From: Methanoculleus sp.
GTDB lineage: Archaea > Halobacteriota > Methanomicrobia > Methanomicrobiales > Methanoculleaceae
Direction: 5' to 3'
DNA length: 11,909 bases
Assembly: GCA_023230425.1 (NCBI GenBank)
Contig: JALNXI010000031.1
Coordinates: 1 to 11,909, forward strand
This document shows positions 1 through 5,629 of this stretch, piece after piece. The notes beneath the pieces were generated by a model that did not search any database, was not told where the DNA came from, and saw only the letters and a program-made list of their open reading frames with translations. The position numbers and the translations under genes were made by a program. Each line of letters starts with the position of its first letter. Position 1 is the first letter of the stretch.

Positions 1-357
1 TCTTCAACACGCTCGAACACCGGGGAATCGCCTCCGGCATCAAGGTCCGGGTCGACGCTGCGACCCACTCGACCGGGTCACCCTATCGAGCCGAATGCGT
101 CAGGGACCGAAACCGCTGGGGCGGGTATGCCATGTGGTCGCGGGTAGTCACGTACGGGATGCGGTGGAAGGTCGAAGGAGCCTTCTCCAGCATCAAACGG
201 ATCTTTGGAGAGGGAGTGCGAGCAACGTCCCGGGAAGGGATGTTTCGCGAGTTACGGATAAAAGTGAACTGTTACAACAAGTTGATTGCCCTGGCGGCCT
301 GACGGGAGGTGATTGGCGGGAGGGCAACCACCGGGATAGTTATGCAACACGGCACCA
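1..357 (+). mobile_element. Right end of an IS5-type insertion sequence (partial)
   Basis: The window opens inside an insertion sequence whose transposase ends at 302. The right boundary is not certain. I place it near 335-357, where the sequence GGATAGTTATGCAACACGGC looks like a terminal inverted repeat and where the minus-strand lipoprotein frame stops looking protein-like. The left end and target duplication lie outside the window, so the boundary cannot be confirmed here. Confidence 0.55.
3..302 (+). CDS. IS5-type transposase, C-terminal part (5' end outside window)
   Basis: About 99 residues of the C-terminal end of a DDE transposase are read in frame 3, ending at TGA 300-302. The end carries the Y-(2)-R-(3)-E-(6)-K signature typical of IS4/IS5-superfamily enzymes (YGMRWKVEGAFSSIK); the E is the third catalytic acid. 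It is followed by a basic KRIFGEGVRA stretch and a YNKLIALAA tail. The N-terminal part with the first two catalytic aspartates is outside the window, so activity cannot be judged. The gene is read toward the lipoprotein gene at 252-566, which the element appears to have interrupted. Confidence 0.9.
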   Translation, partial: FNTLEHRGIASGIKVRVDAATHSTGSPYRAECVRDRNRWGGYAMWSRVVTYGMRWKVEGAFSSIKRIFGEGVRATSREGMFRELRIKVNCYNKLIALAA

Positions 358-566
358 CGGAGGGCTATCTGCACCAGTTCGATCTCCGACTCAGTGCCCT
401 TGCAGTCAAGAGCATCCGTCCAAACGACGTCATCGTGCCCCGTTCCGGATCCCTGCACACAACCGCACGAAAAAATCAAAGATATGAGAAGGATGGTCGA
501 AAGACCTCCCCTAACTCCGATGTAATTCTTTATGGAGAGTGCTCGCATTCCGGTTTTTTCTTTCAT
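252..566 (-). pseudogene. Small lipoprotein gene truncated by the insertion sequence
   Basis: Translation from ATG 566 has an ideal SD (GGAGGT, 7 nt spacing) and starts MKEKTGMRALS. This resembles the MKRKTGMRAFS start of the metalloproteases at 9204 and 11647. A hydrophobic segment (STILLISLIFSCGCVQ, about residues 28-43) follows and ends in a lipobox-like SCGC, so the product looks like a membrane-anchored lipoprotein. About 70 residues seem native, up to roughly 355. From there the frame enters the insertion sequence and stops at 252. It sits behind a full promoter and leader (copy A). The function of the exported part is not recognisable. An intact short protein is possible but less likely given the inserted element. 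Confidence 0.55.
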
Positions 567-591
567 GTAGTCTACCTCCATAACATGTTAG

Positions 592-732
592 CCCGGAGGC
601 AGACGGCATACATTCAAGTGCAGAGAATGCGTACATCTCATTGCCTCCGGGCGTGCGGGGTTCTTCATCCGGTCGTCAACCGTGGATGGGGGGATCCCGC
701 GCATGCCGAGATACCGATTCCGGTATCCACGG
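592..732 (-). promoter_or_regulatory. Structured 5' leader, copy A
   Basis: Transcribed leader between the promoter at 750-786 and the SD of the gene starting at 566. Stem 1 is CCGTGGAT (732-725) with ATCCACGG (687-680), an 8 bp pairing whose 5' arm lies about where transcription should start. It encloses a small ATACCG-GAAT-CGGTAT hairpin (726-711). Stem 2 is a perfect 10 bp pairing, CCCGGAGGCA (651-642) with TGCCTCCGGG (601-592). The 3' arm of stem 2 contains CCTCC, complementary to the SD GGAGG about 15 nt downstream, so the two pairings exclude each other. An ATG at 636 with GGAGG 7 nt upstream opens a possible leader ORF (MYAFSALECM...) that overlaps the main gene and stops at 511. Confidence 0.7.
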
Positions 733-749
733 TGGAGAAGTCAACGTTC

Positions 750-786
750 TTTTATATACCTTTTCTGTGCCAGGAAGTTACACGCC
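750..786 (-). promoter_or_regulatory. Archaeal promoter with upstream box, copy A
   Basis: On the minus strand GGCGTGTAAC (786-777) is followed by CACAGAAAAGG (BRE) and TATATAAAA (758-750). The expected start of transcription, about 25 nt downstream, falls near 727-732. The box and the BRE/TATA are shared, at matching distance, with 3027-3061 and 4918-4952 and, with a slightly shorter gap, with 9396-9430 and 11835-11869. Confidence 0.7.
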
Positions 787-804
787 AGGTCCGTCCAATC
801 GATC

Positions 805-975
805 TCACACCCAAAACGAGCCGCTACGGGCCGGGAACGGGAGCCGCGCAGGGTGAGGGGAGGGCCCGCGGCCGTTACCCTCGTAGACCACCCGGCCTTC
901 GATACCGCAGCTCCAGACAACCTGCTCGTCGCGGGCGGTGGTCAGCTGGCCGGGGCACGGGGCGTCCGGACCCGG
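805..975 (-). pseudogene. Fragment of a DUF4367-like lipoprotein gene
   Basis: Minus-strand translation gives PDAPCPGQLTTARDEQ, then GIEGRVVYEGNGRG. This aligns with SPDAPCPGPTVAGNEE and GIEGRLVYEGDDRS of the intact lipoprotein at 4313-4798. The similarity covers only about 35 residues and is lost near 868, where the copy A repeat unit begins; the frame then runs to a stop at 805. There is no signal peptide or start. The fragment lies directly after, and in frame with, the TGA of the propeller gene (978-976). It is best read as the scar of a recombination that removed most of a second lipoprotein gene. Confidence 0.7.
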
Positions 976-2181
976 TCACGACCGCCTCCCGACCGGGATC
1001 GCGAACGCACCGATAGAAAGCGCCGTCATAGCGCAGAGAATTCCGAAACCCGGCGCCGAAGCAGCCGGTCCGTCCCGGACCACCACAAAGATGTCGTTTC
1101 CATCGCTCACCGCAAGTTGTCGCCCATCGGGGGACCACACGTGCATCTCGAAGGTCAGATACCCCGGAGCAAGCGGCTGCAGATCGGAACCCCCGATGTC
1201 CATCAACCAGATCGATGATGAAGGACGGGATTGCGAGTAGAACGCGATCCTTTCCCCGTCCGGCGACCAGACCGGTGCGGCGTCGAGGTTCCCCGAGGTC
1301 AGGTGCCGCAGGCTGCTCCCGTCGGCGCTCACGATCCGGATCCCGAACGAGACGTTGTCGGAGACGGGGTCGTGGGTCAGCGCGGCATAGAGGATCTCGC
1401 TCCCGTCGGGAGACCAGGAGAACTCCAGGACATCTTCCCCGTCGGGAGTTATCTGCAACCCGCCCGACCCGTCGAGGTTCATCACCCGGACCACGGCCGT
1501 GCCGGAGACCCGGGAGAGGTAGGCGATCCTATCGCCCCCCGGGTGCCACCGGGGCATCAGGGCATCGCCCGAGGAGGTGAGCCCCCGTCCTCCGCTGCCG
1601 TCGGGGTTGATAACCCAGATGTCGGCCTCTTTACGGATCTCCGAGAAGTTGATATTCATCGAAGCACGACCGCCATGCTCATCGGCAGTTGCCTCCCTGA
1701 TATCCGCGCCTCCGAAGAGGCACGACGTATACGCGATCGTCCTGCCGTCCGGGCTCCACTCCGCCTCGCAACCCCGAGGGCCGTGCAGCCAGGGGACGAC
1801 GTTTGTCCCGTTGGTCACCTGCACCGGACCGGTTCCGTCGGCGTTCATCGCCCAGAGGTCGTATGAGCCCGATCTGTCGGATATAAATAAGATCTCCTTT
1901 CCGTCGGGGGACCAGGGGTTCGTGACGAAGAAGTCCCGCGACCCGGCCGGAGTCAGGTCCGTCCCGGCGGTCCCGTCGGCGGCCATCACCCGGATGGTCA
2001 TATCCCCGGTGACGGGGTCGAACGAAGTGTACGCGATCCGTTCCCCGTCGGGAGACCAGAAGGGAAACCCGTCCAACTCAGGGGTATCGGTGAGCTGGAG
2101 AACCTCGGCCGCGGCTGCGGCTCCCGGAAAGAGGAGGAGGCAGATCACGAACGGGATGATGCAGAGCCTTTTGAAGTTCAT
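976..2181 (-). CDS. Secreted TolB-like PD40 beta-propeller protein, PGF-CTERM-type tail
   Basis: 401 residues. A signal peptide (MNFKRLCIIPFVICLLLFPGAAAAA) is followed by seven PD40-type repeats with the core WSPDG(E/K/R)xIAY: FPFWSPDGERIAY, NPWSPDGKEILF, EAEWSPDGRTIAY, MPRWHPGGDRIAY, EFSWSPDGSEILY, APVWSPDGERIAF and HVWSPDGRQLAV. Seven repeats fit a seven-bladed propeller. The C-terminus, SAPGFG plus a hydrophobic stretch plus GRRS, looks like a PGF-CTERM signal, which in related archaea is processed by an archaeosortase and leaves the protein lipid-anchored at the surface. The role is probably binding or scaffolding outside the cell; TolB itself belongs to the bacterial Tol-Pal system, which archaea lack. 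The start is 13 nt after the stop of the 2195-2608 gene, with GAGG upstream, so the two are probably co-transcribed. Confidence 0.88.
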   Translation of the reverse strand: MNFKRLCIIPFVICLLLFPGAAAAAEVLQLTDTPELDGFPFWSPDGERIAYTSFDPVTGDMTIRVMAADGTAGTDLTPAGSRDFFVTNPWSPDGKEILFISDRSGSYDLWAMNADGTGPVQVTNGTNVVPWLHGPRGCEAEWSPDGRTIAYTSCLFGGADIREATADEHGGRASMNINFSEIRKEADIWVINPDGSGGRGLTSSGDALMPRWHPGGDRIAYLSRVSGTAVVRVMNLDGSGGLQITPDGEDVLEFSWSPDGSEILYAALTHDPVSDNVSFGIRIVSADGSSLRHLTSGNLDAAPVWSPDGERIAFYSQSRPSSSIWLMDIGGSDLQPLAPGYLTFEMHVWSPDGRQLAVSDGNDIFVVVRDGPAASAPGFGILCAMTALSIGAFAIPVGRRS

Positions 2182-2194
2182 GCTCTATGCCTCT

Positions 2195-2608
2195 TCAAGG
2201 AGTGATTATACAGGAACACGTAGCCTCCTCGGTCAGTATCGGCACACCGCTGATGCAATAGCACTTGGCCTGGGTCGTAACCTCGACCGTGTAGGAGGGG
2301 GGAGGAGACGGAGACGAAGCGCCTATGTCTACCGAGCCCGCCTGTGTCGAAGTGCCGGGATAATGATATTCATACCGTCCATACTGACCGTCCCAGCTGG
2401 CCTTCACGATCACCGTCAGGTCGCAGCTGTAGCCCGGCCCGCGACACTCTTTCTCATGGAACGTGAAGCAACCGTTTGCAGACCATTCCACCGTAATGTA
2501 TCGCGTACCGTCCGTCCTCTGGTATAATTTTGCGGAGATAATTTTTGCTAATGCATTATACTTGAGTGTATGGACGGGACCACATGAACCAAGAAGTTGA
2601 TCCGCCAT
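2195..2608 (-). CDS. Cysteine-rich protein of unknown function
   Basis: 137 residues; I do not recognise the family. The start at 2608 is supported by a strong SD (GGAGGG, 8 nt spacing), and an in-frame stop lies 36 nt upstream, so no longer ATG form exists. There is no signal peptide or membrane segment. It has eight cysteines, ending with two CxC pairs (KCYCISG and TCSCIITP), and a proline-rich linker (SPSPPPS) at about residues 98-105. The CxC pairs could bind metal or form disulfides, but no known metal-site family is evident. It sits 13 nt upstream of the propeller gene, suggesting one operon and a linked role. The composition and clean SD favour a real gene. Confidence 0.65.
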   Translation of the reverse strand: MADQLLGSCGPVHTLKYNALAKIISAKLYQRTDGTRYITVEWSANGCFTFHEKECRGPGYSCDLTVIVKASWDGQYGRYEYHYPGTSTQAGSVDIGASSPSPPPSYTVEVTTQAKCYCISGVPILTEEATCSCIITP

Positions 2609-2610
2609 AG

Positions 2611-2844
2611 TTAGTCCCTCCGCGAGAGAACCGGGTCTTCGGTCCTCTTATATCTGCACTGCGGCAAATCATGGTCCAGCCGTCTCAACGAGACTCGTCC
2701 GCGAAGAACTTCTCTATCAACGGCATCAGGCCCTCCGCGCTTGCCAATTCCCTCACATCCTGCCGTCCGGGGTCGCAGACTCACATGCCCGAGAGCAGTA
2801 TCAGGGTCACCAAGGAATGACCTCGTTTTGATGTTTCTGTTCAT
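2611..2844 (-). pseudogene. Decayed exported-protein gene behind leader copy B
   Basis: ATG 2844 has a good SD (GGAGG, 7 nt spacing) and sits where the lipoprotein and protease genes start relative to their leaders. The open frame (MNRNIKTRSFLGDPDTALG..., 77 residues) has no hydrophobic segment. Shifting by one base just after MNRNIKT gives HSLVTLILLSGM, a plausible signal peptide, ending in a stop; further on this frame reads VRELASAEGLMPLIEKFFAD. This suggests a small exported protein destroyed by at least one frameshift and stops. A genuine 77-residue protein cannot be excluded. Confidence 0.4.
2647..2654 (-). promoter_or_regulatory. Possible TATA box for the Cys-rich gene
   Basis: The minus strand reads GCAGATATAAGAGG, about 40 nt upstream of ATG 2608. 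This would place a transcription start about 15-20 nt before the ATG. No clear BRE is visible. If real, the Cys-rich/propeller operon does not depend on promoter copy B. Confidence 0.4.
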
Positions 2845-2865
2845 TTGCTTTCCTCCATCCAACTC

Positions 2866-3006
2866 CCCGGAGGCAGATGGCATACATTCAAGTGCAGAGA
2901 ATGCGTACATCCCATTGCCTCCGGGCATGCGGGGTGCGTCATCCGGGGCGTCAACCAAGGATGGGGGGCCCCCGCGCATGTCGGGATACCGATTCCGGTA
3001 TCCACG
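2866..3006 (-). promoter_or_regulatory. Structured 5' leader, copy B (degenerate)
   Basis: Stem 2 is intact and perfect: CCCGGAGGCA (2925-2916) with TGCCTCCGGG (2875-2866). The ATACCG-GAAT-CGGTAT hairpin (3001-2986) is also kept. Stem 1 is damaged: ATCCTTGG replaces ATCCACGG, so the outer pairing is mostly lost. This fits relaxed selection on a leader whose gene has decayed. The possible leader ORF starts at ATG 2910 (MYAFSALECM...) and here is in frame with the ATG at 2844. Confidence 0.65.
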
Positions 3007-3026
3007 ATGAGGACGTCAACGTTCTT

Positions 3027-3061
3027 CCATATACCTTTTCTGTGTCAGAAAGCTACACGTC
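3027..3061 (-). promoter_or_regulatory. Archaeal promoter with upstream box, copy B
   Basis: Minus strand: GACGTGTAGC (3061-3052), then TGACACAGAAAAGG and TATATGG (3033-3027). The TATA box is weaker than copy A (TATATGG against TATATAAAA), again suggesting decay. The distance from box to TATA equals that in copy A and at 4918-4952. Confidence 0.6.
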
Positions 3062-3201
3062 GAGCCTATGCGATCGATTTCAAACCCGGACGCGGTCGCA
3101 GTGGGCCGGGAACGGAAGCCGCGCAGAATGAGGAGAGGGCCCCCGCCCAGACGGGCTCGCAGCTGTCCCGGTCACCCGACCGGAACCCTGATGCCGGAAA
3201 T

Positions 3202-3239
3202 TGTCCAAAATGTTGGACATATGTCTAAAAAATTAGACA
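3202..3239. promoter_or_regulatory. Two tandem palindromes at the start of the wHTH-nucleotidyltransferase gene
   Basis: Two palindromes share the form TGTCYAA-N4-TTRGACA: TGTCCAA-AATG-TTGGACA (3202-3219) and TGTCTAA-AAAA-TTAGACA (3222-3239). Their centres are 20 bp apart, about two helical turns, so a dimer pair could bind one face of the DNA. The second overlaps the ATG at 3221 and the first codons. The adjacent gene encodes a winged helix-turn-helix, so autorepression is the simplest reading. This is inferred from symmetry and position only. Confidence 0.7.
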
Positions 3240-3805
3240 TCCGAGAGGACCACCTCAGGGTCCTCTCCCTCTTCATCCGGGGCTACGATCGCGAGATATA
3301 CATCCGGGAAGTCTCCAGGTACCTTCCCATCAGCCGCGGAACGGCCCAGACGGCCCTTGAATACCTTGAGGCAAAGCAGGTCCTCCGCTCCGTCACCAGA
3401 GGCAGGACGCGGTTGTTCTCTCTGCGGCGGGGCGATCACGCACGGGACTTTTGCACCCTTGCAGAAGTCTACCGAAGGATCTGTTTTGGGGAGGAAGGAC
3501 CCTTCATTACCGGAGTTCTCAGCCGGATCGTCCCCCTCATCGAGGGGAGCGGTGCGGTCTTCGGGAGCCACGCAGAAGGAACCGCGGATGAGGAGTCAGA
3601 CCTTGACCTCTTCGTCGCCGGAGAATGTCCAAAGGACGAGGTTGAGCGGATCGGAAAAGTCTACGGCCTCCCGATTCACCTCACGGTCTACCCGCAGGAA
3701 CTGTTTGACCGAAGTCTTCATACGGACCCATTTCTCCGCGAGGTGCTCCGGAACCACGTGCTGATCAAAGGCACCGAATACTTCGTCGAGAAGGCGGTGG
3801 GATGA
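3221..3805 (+). CDS. wHTH-nucleotidyltransferase (MNT), antitoxin-type partner of HEPN
   Basis: 194 residues from ATG 3221 (MSKKLDIRED). Residues about 10-70 form a winged helix-turn-helix (DREIYIREVSRYLPISRG, then a wing near TRGRTRLFSL). Residues about 105-160 are a minimal nucleotidyltransferase fold with G115-S116 to G120 and SDLDL 126-130, giving the two metal-binding aspartates D127 and D129. The position where a third acid is often seen reads IHLTV, so this acid seems absent. In characterised MNT-HEPN pairs the MNT protein adenylylates the HEPN toxin; whether this one does is unproven. The stop overlaps the HEPN start (ATGA, 3802-3805), a classic coupled pair. An ATG at 3191 would add ten residues, but the palindromes favour 3221. 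Confidence 0.88.
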   Translation: MSKKLDIREDHLRVLSLFIRGYDREIYIREVSRYLPISRGTAQTALEYLEAKQVLRSVTRGRTRLFSLRRGDHARDFCTLAEVYRRICFGEEGPFITGVLSRIVPLIEGSGAVFGSHAEGTADEESDLDLFVAGECPKDEVERIGKVYGLPIHLTVYPQELFDRSLHTDPFLREVLRNHVLIKGTEYFVEKAVG

Positions 3806-4284
3806 TGGACCAGCTCGTATGGTGCGGCCGGATCAAGAACGGCTCCCTCACCGCCCCGAACGAGACCCTGGCGTCGGCATACCTGAAGAAGGCCGAAGAG
3901 GCCCTTGAGACGATGCAGACGATCACCGCTCACGACTGGAGGATAACGACCGCATACTACGCGATGTACTTCTCCCTCTACGCTGTCCTCACGCGAATCG
4001 GGATACGGTGCGAGAACCATGCCTGCACCATCCTGCTCATGGAACGGCTTCTCTCCGATTATTTCACTCCTGCCGAGGCGAGACTCGTGGAAAAGGCAAG
4101 GGGAGCACGGGTCGATGCCCAGTATTACGTCTCACGGGAGATTCCCGACCTCTTCTGCGAAGAACTTATCCGGGCCGCCCCCCGATTCCTGGTGAAATGC
4201 ACGGGCATCGTCGACGGGATGAGCGAGAAGGTCATCGGGGTCCTGAGGGGACGCCTGACGGAGGCGTTGCGGGAAGAGGAGTGA
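3802..4284 (+). CDS. HEPN domain protein (UPF0332-like), putative RNase toxin
   Basis: 160 residues, all helical in appearance. AYYAMYFSLYAVLTRIGIRCENHACTI (51-77) matches the core of UPF0332-type HEPN proteins. HEPN RNases usually carry an Rx4-6H motif; here the nearest is R69-C-E-N-H73 (Rx3H), so the catalytic motif is shorter than the canonical one. Starts at 3802 or 3805 (ATGATG), overlapping the end of the nucleotidyltransferase gene, so the two are translationally coupled. The gene order MNT then HEPN and the size fit a type II or VII toxin-antitoxin pair acting in the cytoplasm. The toxin role is inferred from the family and arrangement. Confidence 0.85.
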   Translation: MMDQLVWCGRIKNGSLTAPNETLASAYLKKAEEALETMQTITAHDWRITTAYYAMYFSLYAVLTRIGIRCENHACTILLMERLLSDYFTPAEARLVEKARGARVDAQYYVSREIPDLFCEELIRAAPRFLVKCTGIVDGMSEKVIGVLRGRLTEALREEE

Positions 4285-4312
4285 GAGAGCAGCGGGCTCA
4301 TGACCGTTCCGA

Positions 4313-4798
4313 TCACCGCTCACCAACCACCGATGCGGCGACCTTCGTTATCTCACCTGCAGGGAGCCTCCCTGTCATGCAGAAGGAGGCATCGTTCCAG
4401 TTCCACCGGAGCAGCCAGAGAGAGCCTTCCGAGCGGTCGTCACCCTCGTAGACCAGTCGGCCCTCGATGCCGTCACCCTGGAGGATCCGTTCCTCGTTCC
4501 CGGCGACCGTCGGGCCGGGGCACGGGGCGTCCGGGGACGAGAGCCGCGTTATCCGGAGGTCGCCGGCGGTGCTGTTATAGGCAAGTGTGACGCTGCCATC
4601 GGAAGAGCGGACGGCGTCTTCGAAGACGTAGCCGTCAGGGAGATACGATGGCACGGGTATGTCGGGGCCGAAGGCCTCGCGGGCCTCGGCAAGCGTGCCT
4701 GCGTATTCGGGCGTGACCGCCGCCGGCTCCGTGCCGATGCATCCGGCAGCGACAAGGAGGCAGCAGAGCAGAAGAATGGGAGGGAGAATGTGTTTCAT
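4313..4798 (-). CDS. DUF4367-like lipoprotein
   Basis: 161 residues from ATG 4798, chosen because MKHILPPILLLCCLLVAAGC is a perfect lipoprotein signal (lipobox VAAGC) and GAGG lies 8 nt upstream; the longer frame to 4897 lacks these. The exported part has the pattern of DUF4367: IPVPSYLPDGYVFEDA early, then LRITRL, GIEGRLVYEG, SLWLLRWNWNDASFCMTGRL and a final EITKVAASV. It is likely anchored at the outer face of the membrane; its function is unknown. It ends 28 bp from the HEPN stop (convergent). It has its own promoter and a folded leader related to the A-D cassettes. A partial second copy lies at 805-975. Confidence 0.82.
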   Translation of the reverse strand: MKHILPPILLLCCLLVAAGCIGTEPAAVTPEYAGTLAEAREAFGPDIPVPSYLPDGYVFEDAVRSSDGSVTLAYNSTAGDLRITRLSSPDAPCPGPTVAGNEERILQGDGIEGRLVYEGDDRSEGSLWLLRWNWNDASFCMTGRLPAGEITKVAASVVGER

Positions 4799-4810
4799 GA
4801 CAGTTCCTCG

Positions 4811-4897
4811 GTGCGGATGCCCGGAGTTGCGCGGCCGACCATGGAGGGAAGAGAGAGGCATGCTCCCCTGCAGGGGGGCCGGCTCCGGCATCCACAC
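4811..4897 (-). promoter_or_regulatory. Folded 5' leader of the DUF4367-like lipoprotein
   Basis: The leader is closed by an 11 bp stem (one G-U): GTGTGGATGCC (4897-4887) with GGCATCCGCAC (4821-4811). The 5' arm begins about where transcription should start and the 3' arm ends just before the SD. Within it GCCGG-AG-CCGGC and CCCCT-GC-AGGGG can form hairpins. The 5' part (GTGGATGCCGGAGCCGG) resembles GTGGATACCGGAATCGG of leaders A and B; the 3' part with stem 2 is absent. Confidence 0.55.
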
Positions 4898-4917
4898 AGT
4901 GAGGCTTTCGCCCGGGC

Positions 4918-4952
4918 CCTTATACCTTTTCTGTGTCGGGAACGTGCATATC
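4918..4952 (-). promoter_or_regulatory. Archaeal promoter of the DUF4367-like lipoprotein
   Basis: Minus strand: GATATGCACG (4952-4943), then CGACACAGAAAAGG and TATAAGG (4924-4918). GACACAGAAAAGGTATA is identical to promoter copy B, and the distance to the upstream box is the same. The box itself is a weak match (GATATGCACG against GACGTGTAGC). Confidence 0.6.
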
Positions 4953-4959
4953 GGACGGG

Positions 4960-5367
4960 TCAGGAGAGGCCGTGCTCATGGAAGCAGTCGGTGTAGCGCG
5001 TATCCGATCCCCGGATGTGAGTCGCCACCCACTGGCTGAGAAAGTTCATGACCTGAATCGAGAGGCCGAGCCTGCCTTCCTCGAACCCCTGCGCAAACTC
5101 GCCGACCTTCGCGACAAAGGCCTGGTGCTCGCGCCGGTGCGCGGCAAGACCGGCATAGCCGAATTTCTGCATATACTGCTCCTCGGCCGAGAAGTGATAC
5201 TGGGTATAGGCGGCAAGGCCTGCGAGCACCTTACCGAGAACATCTTTCCCGCGTTTTGCGAGCATCGCGCCGTGGAGGTCGTTGATGAGCGATACAAGCC
5301 GCTGGTGCTGGCCGTCTATCTCTTTGACGCCGACGGAGAGGTCATCGGACCACTTCATGAATGTCAT
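4960..5367 (-). CDS. Bacteriohemerythrin
   Basis: 135 residues from ATG 5367 (MTFMKWSDDLSVGV), the usual start for the family; the frame stays open further upstream but that part is unlike hemerythrins. All di-iron ligands are visible in order: H in DGQHQ, H and E in YHFSAEE, two H in AHRREH, and H and D in THIRGSD. The protein therefore should bind O2 reversibly at a non-haem di-iron centre in the cytoplasm, for oxygen sensing, scavenging or storage, which makes sense in a strict anaerobe. It ends about 10 bp from the lipoprotein promoter box. It is divergent from the M28 peptidase gene across a 262 bp gap. The SD (GGAGGAG) is unusually far, about 15 nt, from this ATG. Confidence 0.93.
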   Translation of the reverse strand: MTFMKWSDDLSVGVKEIDGQHQRLVSLINDLHGAMLAKRGKDVLGKVLAGLAAYTQYHFSAEEQYMQKFGYAGLAAHRREHQAFVAKVGEFAQGFEEGRLGLSIQVMNFLSQWVATHIRGSDTRYTDCFHEHGLS

Positions 5368-5553
5368 GATCTGGGATGGCGTCTCCTCCCCCCACAACCT
5401 GTTCGGTTTTTCACGGACATTTTGCAGAGAGGTAGGCACCAGACAATCGCCCATCAAGCCGAAGAGCGGTCGAAGTCTGAAGACCGAGCCGGCCGTCAGA
5501 TCTTCCGTCCAGGGGGCTGCCTGACCTATACGCAGCTCACGAGCCGGAGATCA

Positions 5554-5560
5554 CTTATAG
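5554..5560 (+). promoter_or_regulatory. Possible TATA box in the hemerythrin/M28 divergent gap
   Basis: CTTATAG within ATCACTTATAGCGCC, about 70 nt before ATG 5630. It also reads CTATAAG on the other strand, so it could serve either divergent gene. No clear BRE is seen. The rest of 5368-5629 shows no gene. Confidence 0.3.
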
Positions 5561-5629
5561 CGCCATGGCGAAACCTCCAATCAGGATACCGGCCGCGCCT
5601 AGGTGCCACGCAGCCGGGGAGACGACACC

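Larger units (their letters stand above)
592..868. repeat. Promoter-leader repeat unit, copy A (with 2866-3144)
   Basis: This block aligns with 2866-3144 at roughly 80 percent or better by eye. It includes the leader, promoter and about 80 bp upstream of the promoter box (for example the shared GGGCCGGGAACGG and GCCGCGCAG). Similarity stops near 868 and 3144. Beyond that, copy A runs into a lipoprotein-gene fragment and copy B into the upstream region of the toxin-antitoxin pair. Confidence 0.7.
2866..3144. repeat. Promoter-leader repeat unit, copy B (with 592-868)
   Basis: Partner of the block at 592-868, in the same orientation. Between the copies lie the lipoprotein fragment, the propeller gene, the Cys-rich gene and the decayed gene. 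Recombination between the two direct copies would delete all of them. Confidence 0.7.

Noticed and set aside
592..868. Leader repeats as a MITE, REP element or CRISPR repeat
   Set aside because: No terminal inverted repeats or spacers; all copies lie at one position, between a TATA box and an SD, in gene orientation.
1215..2527. Plus-strand open frames over the propeller gene
   Set aside because: Arg/Pro/Ser-rich antisense shadows of a GC-rich gene; the minus strand carries clear PD40 repeats and a signal peptide.
4300..4590. Plus-strand frame after the HEPN gene
   Set aside because: Antisense to the lipoprotein with a convincing lipobox and DUF4367-like pattern.
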